This document shows positions 21,890 through 35,300 of a stretch of DNA of 64,000 bases, piece after piece; positions within the stretch are counted from its first letter, which is position 1, and every line of letters starts with the position of its first letter. Source of the stretch: Escallonia rubra. Its lineage: Eukaryota > Streptophyta > Magnoliopsida > Escalloniales > Escalloniaceae. The stretch lies in NCBI GenBank assembly GCA_033065855.1, contig JAVXUO010003046.1:1-64000 (forward strand). Reading direction: 5' to 3'. The notes beneath the pieces were generated by a model. That model did no database searches, was not told the origin of the DNA, and worked only from the letters and a program-made list of their open reading frames with translations. The position numbers were made by a program, and so were the translations under genes.

Positions 21890-24800
21890 ATGGCGTGTTC
21901 GAATTTGGTGAAGCTGAATGCGACGTCGTCGAGCTGGATCGGCCAGCAGTCGTTCGGTCAGCGGTCCGCAGCGCCGCTCGGATCGCCGGCTCGCCGTGTC
22001 TCCGTCGTCCGTGCCGGATCGTACGCCGACGAGCTCGTTCAGACCGCCGTGAGTCGTCGTTTTCGGTTTTTAATGTTCCTCTTCTGCTTGTTTACAGTTT
22101 ACACACGTGACTCTCGATTTGTGGGCGATCTTCTGCTGAAGTTCCAGTGCTTATGATTTTGAGCTGGTTTTAAGTTTGCATGTATGGATTTTAGTGGGGG
22201 GTTTTATCGGACGTGCGGTGATTTTAGTTTTTCCTGTGAGATCAGTATTCTGCTAGGTTACCGGTTAATTAGTACTCCATCTAGTTATATTTTCGATTAA
22301 TTTGTTCTTTGGTTACTGTTACTTCGCTCATTAAAAAAATAAAATGATTCTTTGGTTACTGTTCTGGTGGGTAGGTGGATGACTTCACAGTTTTGATAAC
22401 ATAGTTATATATGCGCATGCAGCTGTTTATGTAAGACATCAACTTGCACTTAATAATTCACTTCCGGCGTGTTTTACCCACAAAAAAAAGAAGAAAAGCC
22501 ACTATCAAGTAACAAGTCAACGTTTACATACTTTGACCAAGTGTTTTTATTTGGCAATTTTCTTAAAACGGAATGAAAAGGGAGGTTTGCAGGGTTTTAA
22601 CAATAGGTAAAAAACGTGGATTAGTTACTTCGACCCCCTCAGATTTTTTACCTTGATTTTTCCTTTTTCATGGATTTATTGGATGTATAGCAGATAGCGG
22701 CTAGTAGATTTATCATTTATGTATCAATTTTTTTTGCTGACTGGGAAGTTTGTTTGGAATTTGATTGGGTTTGGAAGGGATTCTCGTTCTCAGATAGATT
22801 TTGGTGGCTATATTTCATGTTTTAGTATGTGTGATTCATTATCTAGTTAGTGCTAATTGCCTTATGGTTTTCATGTCATTGCTCGGTGGTATTAACATGT
22901 ATCAAGCTTTAAATAAGGAATTTTGTATGTACTGTTGAGCGTGAAACATTCGGGTTAAAGTGCAGTATTGGTCGGTATTCTGGACTGTAAAACTCAGGTT
23001 CAGTGTCATTGCTTAACTGCTCTTGGTTAATTTGTTGTTGGAGTAGAAATCGATTGCATCTCCTGGGCGTGGTATCCTTGCCATTGATGAGTCAAGCGCA
23101 ACCTGCGGGAAGAGGTTGGCATCTATTGGGTTGGACAATACTGAAACGAACCGACAAGCCTACAGACAACTTTTGCTGACCACTCCAGGCCTTGGTGAAT
23201 ATATTTCTGGTTCCATTCTTTTTGAGGAGACTCTCTACCAGTCAACAACCGATGGTAAGAAGTTTGTTGACTGCTTGCGTGATGAGAATATCGTGCCCGG
23301 CATCAAAGTTGACAAGGTGTGTTCTTAATTACTTGTTTGTTTCCTTCGAGTGCAAATTGTTTTCTACTTTACACTTCAGTAACCATGTTGTTTTTCTCGT
23401 CTCCTTTTTTCAGGGTTTGGTGCCCCTGCCAGGATCAAACAATGAATCTTGGTGCCAAGGATTAGATGGATTGGCTTCTAGATCTGCAGAGTACTATAGT
23501 CAAGGTGCTCGTTTTGCAAAGTGGTATGCTTTTTCGTCATTTACAGACCCGTGCCTTGTATATTCTAAAAATGAAAGTGCATACTTTAATACTAGCTTCC
23601 AGTTATTATTATTAAAAAGGATTATAGGATGGCATAGACCTTACTTGTCTTCGTTTGATTTTCTAGGCGCACAGTTGTTAGCATTCCTTGTGGTCCTTCT
23701 GCATTGGCCGTGAAAGAAGCTGCATGGGGACTTGCACGTTATGCAGCTATTTCTCAGGTATAGTCTTCACTTATTTCTCAGCTATTCCATGTTATGCATG
23801 CATATAAAACCTACCGTTTATCGCAGTTATTTCCCACCTTATGTACTTAGTTATGTACCACATTCTTTATCTCATTATTCCAAATTCTTGTGTAGGACAA
23901 TGGTCTCGTGCCTATAGTGGAGCCTGAGATTCTTCTTGATGGGGACCACTCAATCGAGAGGACCCGGGAAGTGGCAGAGCTAGTGTGGGCGGAGGTCTTC
24001 CACTACTTGGCTGAAAACAATGTATTGTATGAAGGAATTTTGCTCAAACCCAGCATGGTAACCCCAGGGGCTGACCATAAGGAAAAGGCTTCTCCAGAGA
24101 CCATTGCACAATATACACTCACTGTGCTCAAGAGGAGAGTACCTCCTGCAGTTCCAGGAATTATGGTACAAACTCCATAATGGAATTCAAGTCTTTAGTT
24201 TGCTTTAGCCATGACTAAATTTTTGTTGTTCTTTGATTTTACTGGTTAACCTATACGCCGTTTCATTATCGATAACTCTTGTTCAGTCATGTTTTAAGTA
24301 ATCAATAGTAGGAAAGAAAGAGGCTGAGCAGATCATTAACCAAAATATATATCTCTAGTGTTGTCGACGTTGCGTTGCTGACTCGTATGATGTCGATAGT
24401 ATGTGCTTAATTTTTATGGGATCTAAAGAGTAACAGCTAACTCAGATGTAGATGATACCGTCACATTTATTTAATTGCACAGTTCTCATGCAGAGTACAA
24501 GATGATATGCCATTCTATCTTCGTGCCGCTGCACGATGTTTGCCACTCGTTGTAGTTTCAGTGTTTACAGTTTTTCACGCATTTGTTCCTATAGTTGATA
24601 ATTTAAAAGAGCGTGTTTTTGTTTTCTGTAGTTCTTGTCGGGAGGACAGTCTGAAATGGAAGCTACACTGAACTTGAACGCAATGAACCAAAGCCCCAAC
24701 CCGTGGCACGTATCCTTCTCGTATGCACGTGCATTGCAGAACAGTGTGCTAAAGGCATGGCAAGGACGTCCTGAGAAGGCAGAAGCTGGACAGAAGGCAC

Positions 24801-24910
24801 TTTTGGCCCGCGCTAAGGCAAACTCCATGGCTCAGCTAGGAAGGTACTCCGCCGAGGGGGAGAGTGATGATGCTAAGAAGGGAATGTTTGTCAAGGGTTA
24901 CACCTACTAA
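21890..24910 (+). CDS. FBA3: Fructose-bisphosphate aldolase, class I, plastid isoform FBA3
   Basis: Six exons join in frame: 21890-22048, 23047-23316, 23414-23523, 23667-23757, 23896-24165 and 24632-24910, encoding 392 residues, the usual plastid length. The enzyme reversibly cleaves fructose-1,6-bisphosphate to dihydroxyacetone phosphate and glyceraldehyde-3-phosphate, and also forms sedoheptulose-1,7-bisphosphate in the Calvin cycle. Residues 1-42 or so form a Ser/Arg-rich transit peptide ([10 protein letters not shown]...RRVSVVRAG). The core has [31 protein letters not shown], the Schiff-base Lys261 in GILLKPSMV, and [18 protein letters not shown]. It ends GMFVKGYTY, including the C-terminal Tyr used in catalysis. 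[11 protein letters not shown] (Cys188) and the WIGQQSF leader match the FBA3 branch (Arabidopsis At2g01140) rather than FBA1/FBA2. Everything looks intact. Confidence 0.97.
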
Positions 24911-26357
24911 GTCCACGAGTTCATGGGCAAATCACAACTTTTGGCGAAGTACTGTGTTTGTATCTCCCCATCTTCAACCTTTTTGTTATTTTGTTAGCTG
25001 TGGATGCAGAGAGACTTGTTCCTGTCGTCTTTGTATGATGAGAGTCCTTGAATAATAACTTGCGAGGAAGAAACATTTCGTAATGTAACCCAAGAAAGAT
25101 TGGGTCTGGTGAAAGCTGAGTTTATTTGTAGCAACTTTACTGATACATCATGGATGTTGATTGTTTTTAGAGTTGATATCTTTTTCTGAACTATGATCAG
25201 CTCATACCTCTCCCAGACTTCTCTATGGAATTGCTTCTGTTACTCTGCTCCGTTTTCACCCACAAACCTACCTTTCGAATTCAATTCAGGTGGAATAAAA
25301 GCAGGTTTTTGCCCTGTTTGTACATAACTAACATTAGTCGTGACTTATGAAGCTCAGCGCGATGAGAGCAAACGCGCAAAATGGTTAATGACTTGAGCTC
25401 AAAGCATTTTTGTCAAAAATTCACGTACTTGATTTAATTTAAATTAAATTAGGTTTGATTATTTCAAAATCAATTTTCAAACACCCTTTTTTTAACGAGA
25501 GTTCGTTTGTTAAAGGAGTCGTACTCAATTTGCCATGTTTATGTCCCCAAGCTCTGGCCTGTACTCGACTTGTCTTGTTCATGAGCCCAAGCTCTAGCCT
25601 CCAAATAACAACGTTCGAACACATCTAAGAATACCGGGACAACAAAATATCGTTAATATTCTTAAAGACGACAGCATGTCACTAACAAAGCTTAACAATA
25701 ACGACAAAAAACTTTTCGTGTCTTAAAAGCATTCGTAAAGCTATTGTTAGCACCTCTGCTTTACCTCGTTCACTATCTTGATTGATCATGCGCACTGTTG
25801 TTGCTCCTCGGTGCGAGCATTCTCTTGACTTGTTTTCTTATAACCCGAGCGATGTAATTTGTCACTATTCACACCGATACTTTTGTCTTTGAAACGCTCT
25901 AACGTGAAAACAAATTAAGTCGGCTATTGAAGCAAATTTTATTTCTTACCACTCGCTCGTGAAATGGTACACTATTTGGCAATTGGCATCCAAGTTAGCC
26001 ATTGATTCATGTCAAGAAAAAATGTTGGATTGCGTAGCTAACCAAACTGGTCCCTTTGAATTGAATCAGCAGTGAAAGGTAGGAAGTGGGCAGAAAGGCC
26101 ATAAAAGTAAAGGGACTGTAACAAGTCCCCAAAGACACTGACGTCAAAGTGTAAGAAAATCCCCCCAAAAAGACCTGGAATCTCCTCAATTTGTCTCCAA
26201 TCAAAGAACCCTATCCCCACCCCACTCAAAAAATCAAACCCTTCTCTCTCTCTCAACAGTGATTCCTGTCGCCCTCAATCCACGACTTTCCCACCACTCC
26301 CCTTCACACACACATTCTCTCTCCGTATAAATTAGGGCTTTTTTTCCAGCATTAAAA
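24911..26357. other. FBA3 3' UTR and MED16 promoter region
   Basis: The FBA3 3' untranslated part probably runs to about 25100, where GAATAATAAC (25050) may act as the poly(A) signal. A small direct repeat of CCCAAGCTCTRGCCT lies near 25547 and 25588. The bases 26240-26340 are pyrimidine-rich and look like the MED16 leader. No other gene is seen. Confidence 0.6.
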
Positions 26358-29300
26358 ATGAGCCCTTCATCTGGTGCCAACAACAAGGACTCTGAAGAAG
26401 AGTCTTCGAGTACGTCCACAGCTCTCCTCGAAGCTCCGGTGAAAACCGAACCGGTTGTCACCTCCGGCGGCGGAGGAGAGGAGGCGGCGCCGGAAAAGGC
26501 GGACGATCCGATGGAGGAGGACGCGGTGAATCCGGCGACCGTGTTCTGTATTAGGCTCAAGCAGCCCAGGTCCAATTTGATGCACAAAATGAGCGTGCCT
26601 GAGCTTTGTCGTAATTTCAGGTAACGTTGATGCCTAATCTCAAGCTTGAAATTCACTCTTTCTTTTGTTTTGCTTGTATTTTGTGGGGTTGCTGGTTATT
26701 TAGTGTGTTCGGTAATCATTTTCAATCCCAAGATTAAAATTGAGTCGAAAAGTCGGAATTTGTAGTTGTTTTTGTCTTAGCCCTTAGGCTTAAGCCTCCT
26801 AGGTCGAGTTTGATACAAAAAATGAGTGTGCGCCTGAGCTTTGTCATCATTTCAGGTAACTTTGATGCCTATTCTCGAACTTGAAATTGAGTAAAGTTTT
26901 GTTTTTTAGCTTGTATTTAGTTGAACTACTGGTGAATTTATGTGCTCCATTCATTCCATTGGATTTTCCCCATATGACGTTTTTTGCAAATTCCTAGACT
27001 AGATTTAGTACATGTAAAAGTTGACTTTACTCATTGTTCTTACCCTAGCTTGACTTGTCAAAGTATACTTATTTATACTGTGATTGTTACTTGAGTTCAA
27101 TTCAGTGTTTGCATTCAATGCATCGGAGAAATTATTTAGTAATTATGTGTAATCTCAAGGTTGAAATTGAGTTAAAAAGCTGAAACTTTTACTTGGTTTA
27201 CCAGGCGACTGATTATTGTATTAGTCTTAAGTATCCTAAGTTCTGATTTCTTTGTTGGAATACTGGTTCCAATATCTCTATCACGTTACAAGGGATGTGA
27301 TTGATTGGTCTACATTCAACTTTTCATGCAGTGCTGTTGCTTGGTGCGGGAAGCTAAATGCCATAGCATGTGCATCAGAAACGTGTGCAAGAATTCCAAG
27401 GTTAGAGTATTGCGCCGAAGTGCACTTTCTCTAGCGTTATATAGTTAGAGGCTGATAACAGAAATTCTTTTGAATGGCTGTATTGGTCTCCTCTAGTTGT
27501 TTCAGTAGCATGCTTCGTTGCTGACTCATTTGCTCTTTCCCCCCTCCTCTTCTCATCTCCCTACTTTTTTGGGGGCAGGCGGGGGTCGGTCATAATTCTA
27601 GCTTTGTAGACAGTTATTTCTTTTCTATGGGAAATGCTTTGTGTTTAAATTTGAGCTCTAGTACCTTAATATGTGTATCTCAAGTCTCGACATAGTCTAT
27701 TATACATGCGTAGAAAAAAATTGCTTATCGAAATGGAGAAAACCTAAGAAGTAAAATCAGGTAAGCTTCAGAATACATTGTAAGCTTTTTGGTGCTTTGC
27801 TTCTTGTTTGTGTAAGTTGCTGGTTTCATCTTTTATTGTCTCAAAACTGAAGTTATGGATTTGAACAGGGAAGCTTATTTATGGATCAAGAACTAGGGTA
27901 AAAAGATTTAATACATGGAATATCACTGGCCATACCTCGAGGAGCGATTTTTCCCTTTAGATATGATGATTCCTGACATTTAAATGAGATTAAACTTTTC
28001 TCATAGCTTAAATAAAATCATTCCCGTTTTTAGTCTCTCCCTCCCTCTCCCTCTCTGTCTCTCTTTCTCTCCACAAAAACGTTGCTCGTAGAATGGATCA
28101 AAACCAGTCCTGCTTTTAGTCTCGCTCTCCCTTCTCCCCCCCACCCCCCTAATATCTCGTTCTCTCTCTATAACCCACGCACATGTGAGAAATTCTGGTT
28201 TCTTTACCCTGTCCCTCTTAGCAGATAAAGTTTAACATTCGATGTATAATAGCAGTTTGCCTTTATTTCCATTGAAGCTTCACACATTGATGGCCTTTTG
28301 TGGCCACTTGCATTCACCCAATGATCACTTCAATGCGTATAGAGTATAGACCTTTTTGTGCAATTACCCATGACACATGTCTGGGGGAAGCATGCTATGA
28401 TTGATTTCATTCTTCTTTTGTTCAGGATGTGCTACATTTAATTAATCTGCTCTTATTTGTTTGCTTGTTGTAGTTCTAGTGAAAATCCACCATTTTGGAT
28501 CCCCATACATATCGTAATCCCCGAGCGACCCACTGAGTGCACAGTATTCAATGTCATAGCAGGTACTGCACGTGCAACTTGTGAATGTTATTTTGTCACA
28601 TTCTTTGTTCTGAAGAACTAAAGTTGTTAGACATAATAAAGAAACACAATCAGGGCAATAGTATGACATGACATGAGAAAACTTAAAAATGGGTCGCACA
28701 GACCTGACACAAGGAAAGAGTAATGTATATACGAACTGTTACATATCTGCTTATCTATACTAACATGCAAACACATATTTATTGCTCTTTCTTGTTTAGG
28801 AACATGGGTTACTAGTGATTATGACTATAAGTTACAAGGTTGCCATTACAGCGATATAATGCTAATGTACTTTTCTTACTGCATTGGCGATTTGTTTTCT
28901 CTGCGTGCCAGGGATTGGCGGCTTACCTCACAATTGTCGGTAAATATTTACTCCCATTTACTTCAAAAGAATCGACCAAAGCCCATAGGATAGTTCTGCG
29001 TGATTGAATTAAGATGGCAATCTTACTATATGAGTGGCCCACAAAGAATTGTTGACCAATCTGTCTCAGGCAAAAGCCAAGCCCCATTGGGATATTAGAT
29101 TTCAACAATGCTTTAGACCTTTATATTATGGCGAGCCTGTGGAGAATATGTTATTCGTTTATTGATCTACTTTATTGTCCACATCCGTTTGCTGAGATGA
29201 CGCTAATTGCATTTTTTTTCTATTGATTTGAAATTAGGGGTTTTTAAGCCATTCATAATTTGTTAAGATCTGTAATGACTTCTCTATCTTGTTTTTAATT

Positions 29301-32300
29301 GGTTTTATGACCAATTACATTGGATTCCTTTGGCAGATTCTCCTCGTGATTCAGTTCAGTTTATCGAATGGTCCCCCACTTCTTGCCCTCGTGCGTTGCT
29401 AATAGCTAATTTCCATGGGCGGATTACTATATGGACTCAACCTCCCCAAGTAAGCTTCCTTTTCTTGATTATTGTCTCTAAGTATTAACAAAGTTTCTGT
29501 GAGCCTGTCATTTTCTGTGTAAGTTCCCAGTAGCAAATGCTTTTAACATGTATTTATTCATACAAATGAAATTCTTTCGCTAATATTTTACTTGTCCTTT
29601 TGATCTGTGTCTTTGTGCCTTTGTATTGAACTTCAGCTGAAGTTCTTTTGGTGGCTTTTATATTTTCAAAAGATTGTTGTATATTAGTCACCAAATTTTA
29701 AAACATATTTTTGATTGAAATCCCAGTTTTGCCTATCGGGTACTTTATTCTACTGTTTCCTATATACTGTCATGTATCATAGGATACAATGTCTTACAAA
29801 ATGTGTAGCAAACTACATATTAATCTGTCAAAATAACATGCCAGAAACAATTCTTTTACATGAAAGAAGCTACACATTACACACCTGAAGTAGAATACTT
29901 ACCAAAGCCATAGAAGGAAATAGGGGGAAAAAGGGAATTGACAACGGCTTGTAAAGTACCGTGTCATGCATCGTAATGTATGTTACGGAGTATATAATAA
30001 GAAGATACATGTAATGTCAATTTTGATGCGCTTTGTATCCTTTTAGGTCTGTATTGGATACTTATAGGCTATCCTACAATATTTACTCCTGTGTATTTTT
30101 GGAGCTTACCTCTGGCCTGATTATCCAGGGGCCAGCTAACCTAGTAAGAGATGCTAGTTGTTGGCAACGGGAGCATGAATGGCATCAAGATATTGCAGTT
30201 GCTACAAAGTGGCTGTCAGGGGTGTCTCCGGTATACTGCTATTGTTGTCTTCTGGTAATATGATTTTGCAATGTTGTGCATTTTGGTGCTCATTGTAGTT
30301 CTGGTGGTCGTATGAATATCAGTATAGGTGGCTTTCTTCAAGATCAAGTAGCTCCACAAAGTCGACTTTTGAGGAGAAATTCCTTTCGCAGCAGCCTCAA
30401 GCTCCAGGTTGGTTCTTTGTGTCAATGTACCAAGTGTTTTTAGTCACCTGCCTGGTGCTTATACTATGTATTCGCGTTAACTTACCAGTCAAAACCATTA
30501 ACCTGCACTTACATGTCATAAGTCGCTAATGGATTGATTATGAGGATATCCCAAGAAAGGAGCAGCTTGGAAAGAAGTGCATGTTCAAATATTTGAATAC
30601 CGTAATTTCTGTAGCTAGTTATTATGGCAGTTAATTGGTGGATGTTAAAGGTTGAGTTTTATCATAGGAAGTTAAAAGATATCTTTGTGCTTCGTTAATG
30701 CATGTTGGATGCCACATAAGGATGATATCCATCAGTGACCAATAATACAGAAGCTTCACTAATTTGTTAAACAGCTTGGGGGCGTTGTCCCTTGCTCGGG
30801 CCCATGGTCTGAAAAAAATTGAATCATCAGACGAACAATTGAACTGGAGCTACTGGGACTCATTTGGCTATCTAGGTATGGTGTCTCCCTTTTCCTGCCT
30901 TGTTAGGGCTCTTTGTCCTCAATGTAGAACGAAATATGCCTTTTTCGATAGTGATAGTGTTTCACTCCCTTTAGATCTTTCAGCCATTTCCTATTTTCTT
31001 GTATGAGGAGCTGGCGGGAAACTTTAGCTTTGATTCCGACTCTTACTTGTTGTCCCACCTTTGCTTGTGATTGGGAGTGATAAGTATCTTCAGTTTATCC
31101 GGGTATAGGCCTAGTTTCCCTCAAATCCCAATTTCCATGATTTTTATTCTCAACGCTGATTAAAAATGAGATATTTGGAGATGAAGGAGCATTCCGGTTT
31201 GTTGAGTTTGAGCATTCTGTTGTTCTAGTTTGAAAAGTTTAGGCATCATCTTGTTTATGTTGCTGCACGTGTTTTAGCAGTTTCTCTGTAGCTTGTAGGA
31301 TTTACATAACGCTAGTAAAAGAAATCTCTCTCTCAGCTCGCAGCTCTAATCTTCTGAGCTACAGTCCCCACCCCTGGATGTTTCACTCTTTACTCATTCA
31401 TATTCTGATTCTAAATGCTGACTTTTGTTAGGAGAGAGTACAAACAGGGGAATGACCTCTGCTATGTCGCGCTTAACAAATGTGGTAGATAGTTCCCCTC
31501 ATGACTCTGGCATTATGCCTAGTAATTATCTAAGGAGTTTCGCACATAGGCTTATGAATGTCCTAACACGTCGTGGCTGACTCATGATTAACCAATTATA
31601 GAAGACGAATCTTAATTGTGTGTTGGATATATTAAGATCCTATTCAGTCTGTCTGGAAACATTGGTTCAAACTCTTTGCTACTGGGTAAAAGATGATTTG
31701 CATAGTTTTCAAATGGTCACTGCAAGACTACCTGTTTCATCACCATTGGAAATGCAAAAGAAGAAATGGAAAAACAAGGGCTTCCGACTTGCCCTCCAGT
31801 TCTTATGATGGCCTGCTTACTTTTTAAGTGGAGCTTGGGATCTGATGGGCTTGTATCCAAATGAGCTTGAAAAGATGTTAGTATTTGCTTCTAAACGTGC
31901 TTTTTAACATTTTGTCTGGCTTCATTTGCTTAAATGTCGCTGGAAATTATATACCTGCCATTGGCAGTTAAAGATAACTTATGTTGTAACCGAAAATAAC
32001 ACAGAGGCAACAATGCTCCAGGTTATTGACAGTGTTGCGTCGTGCTTCATCATTGTGACGATGCAATGTTCAGTTATCTGTGTAGTTATCCATTGATTAT
32101 GCTTTGTTGCTATCTTAGATATTTGTTTTTATGTTTCCTTCTGATTCTTGAGTTAGCAGTTATAAGTATTCTGGTTACATGAACAGCATTGGAGTTTCAC
32201 CGCCTAATATATCTTATGGGTTTCTTTCAGCTGGTTGGCCGAATTTTCTGTGTGTATGCTCTGTCTTCTCATCAGGCTCTGTGCAACTACACTGGTCTCA

Positions 32301-35300
32301 GTGTCCGCCTAATCAGAGTGGTGTAGCATCAAAGTGGTTTTGTACAAGCAAAGGACTCTTAGGAGCTGGACCTAGTGGGATCATGGCTGCTGATGCTATC
32401 GTAACAGACTCTGGAGCAATGCATGTGGCAGGTGTTCCAATTGTGAATCCATCAACTGTTGTTGTTTGGGAGGTCACACCTGGTCCTGGAAATGGATTTC
32501 AAGTAACTCCAAAGGCAAGTGTGAGTAATGGAGTCCCGCCTTCACTTAGTCCTCCTTCTTGGGGTGGTTTTGCCCCTTTGGCTGCATATTTGTTTAGCTG
32601 GCAAGAGTATCTGTTATTAGAAGCCAAACAAGGGAAAACGCAGACAGAACAAGATTGTAGTGACATGATAGCACTTCATTGTTCGCCAGTTTCAAATTTT
32701 TCTGCATATGTGAGCCCGGAGGCTGCTGCTCAATCAGCGGCTACCACTACATGGGGTTCAGGAGTTACTGCAGTTGCCTTCGATCCAACTCGTGGTGGTT
32801 CTGTGATAGCTGTTGTGATAGTTGAGGGTACCGACTTGAACTCATATACTGTCTACGTATTTTGCCATCATGGGACATGCATCTTTTTGCAACATTTAGC
32901 TACCCTGTTCTGTGTTGATCGCTGCTATGTATCCAGTTATCGATAAGTGTGTGACCTGGAGGTCAGTTTTAATGCTGAAATAGCCTCCATGAGGCTCGCG
33001 GTAGGCTGCCACATCTGATCCTCCTGAGACCCTATATCGGCGATAGCCTCGCGCTCTGGGCCACTTTCTTTTATTCATCTGTGTAAATTATGTTCTTGCT
33101 CCTAGTATTTGTCATTAATTATGTTTGTCTTTCTGGCACGTGCATTTTACACTTTATAATTTATTCTACCCCAGTTTGTTTGCTGTACTTTTTTGTTGGC
33201 TATTATAGTTGTTAGTTAGTGCTGTTTATGGCACCATAGTTGGATTTTACTCTCAAGGAGGTATCTCTATTATTTCTATGCACATGCGGATGGTCATGCT
33301 TTCAAAGACTTACAATCTATATGAGTCTGTTGTGAAGCCTCCCTCGTTTTTTCAGAAACTACTGAACAATGTCTTTCTGTTATAATCTGACACTTATCTC
33401 ATCTACACAATGTTCCTTCCTTGTAAGCTAATCTTTTTCCCGTGGTCTTATGCTGTGTAAAAGTTAGTAATCAATTCTTTATATTGTCTTGCAGGGCAGT
33501 ACATGTCCCCTTATGATCCTGATGAGGGTCCTTCAATTACAGGGTGGAGAGTTCAACGTTGGGAATCATCTCTTGAGCCTGTAGTCCTCCATCAGATATT
33601 TGGAAACCCTACTTCCCCTTTTGGTGGGCCGGCACCTATGCAGACAGTCTGGGTAACTAAAGTGAATAAATGTATTCCAGCAACAGATGATTTTAAAAGC
33701 CACCAAGCAGCTGCTGCAGCTGCAGCAACCTCTAATGGGCGAAGTATGTCTGACTCGGGTGTGGAGGTTACAAAAATGGTCAGCTTTGATCCCTTTGATC
33801 TGCCAAGTGATGTTAGAACTCTTGCTCGAATTGTATATTCTGCTCATGGTGGTGAGATTGCTGTTGCTTTTCTTCGAGGTGGGGTTCACATCTTTTCTGG
33901 TGCAAACTTTACACCCGTTGATAACTACCAGATTGATGTTGGTTCTGCAATTGCTTCGCCCGCCTTTTCTTCTACAAGCTGCTGTTCAGCTTCTGTTTGG
34001 CATGATACCGGCAAGGATCGTACAATGCTGAAGATAATTCGCGTTCTTCCTCCTGCTGTTCCGAGTAGTCAAGTGAAAGCCAATTCAGCAACATGGGAAC
34101 GTGCAATTGCAGAGAGGTATTTTATAGAAGTGGTTGTAATAGGATGGAGTTCTTGATTCATGTCTGGTTTTACAAACAAATATGGTTTAGTGCTGTTAGT
34201 TTTTTGCATTGTACGATGTCATTAATTCTAAGTGCGTCACTTTGTCTGAGCAGATTTTGGTGGAGTCTTTTGGTAGGAGTTGACTGGTGGGATGCTGTTG
34301 GGTGTACACAGAGTGCTGCCGAGGATGGCATTGGTAAGAATGCTTTGAGTTATTGTGTACAATGGCGTGAGTGATAATTTAATTAGCGATAAACGTTTGT
34401 TTTTATCTAATCGAGACAAGAAGTAAGAGCAGGATATAGAATCGGGACCCCCATTCCTAAGTTAGTTGATTGGTGCACTTCTTTTTTCTTTTTGACAAGT
34501 AAAAATATATTCAAAGCTGACAAGGGAGCGAACCCAAAATACAAGAGGAAAATGGTATCTACCTAAACAGCTATACAACTACCAAAGCTGTCCATAAATT
34601 CTAAAAATTATCAGTCGAACCTATACTTTTATACTCAGACCACAAAAAATAGAAGCTTTAAGCTCAGACATTGGAAACTTTTTTGCTTCAAAAGCCCTAC
34701 TATTCCTTTCTCGCCAACCGCACCAAAAAAATGCGCAAGGGAGTAAACTCCCAAGTACAGTCTTTCTTCTCTTCCTCTTGTAAAAGGACCAGCTCTGTAA
34801 CAATGCTACAACCGACTTAGGCATGACCCAAGACACACCAAGAAGAGAAAAGACGGAGTCCCAAAACAGCTTTGCCACCTTGCAAGGCAGCAGAAGATGA
34901 TCGACACTTTCCCCGTCAGATTTACACATCAAGAACCAGTTTACATAAATCCTTTGCCTCTTCCCCAGATTGGTCCCAGTGAGTGCTGCATCCAACGTTG
35001 CTTCCCAAGCAAAGAAACTCACCTTAAAATTGGTGCACTCTACGTAAAAATGGTAATCCCTCAACAGGTGGCATGGCGATCCTTGTTGCCTGCCTCAATG
35101 CTTTACTTGCAGTGAGGTGGCCGGGAAACCCCACGGCAGTGGGTCCCTGCTTATTGGCCGTCCTAACAACAGATCCCACGTTCCCGTCTTCTGCTGCCGC
35201 TCCTGCTCCTGCTTTCAAAGACACGTTAAAAAGTTTTCTTCGAAAGGAAATTGGAGGGGCATTTTCTTTTGTTATTAGTTCATACGTACTGGTTGTAACT

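Noticed and set aside
26326-26332. TATAAAT just before the MED16 ATG
   Set aside because: A start site 25-30 bases downstream would fall on the ATG itself, and the pyrimidine-rich leader lies upstream of it.
32828-32943. Continuation of the open frame past MED16 exon 7
   Set aside because: GTTGAGG followed by GTACCG is a donor that restores the conserved EGQYMSPYD junction with exon 8; the read-through is intron.
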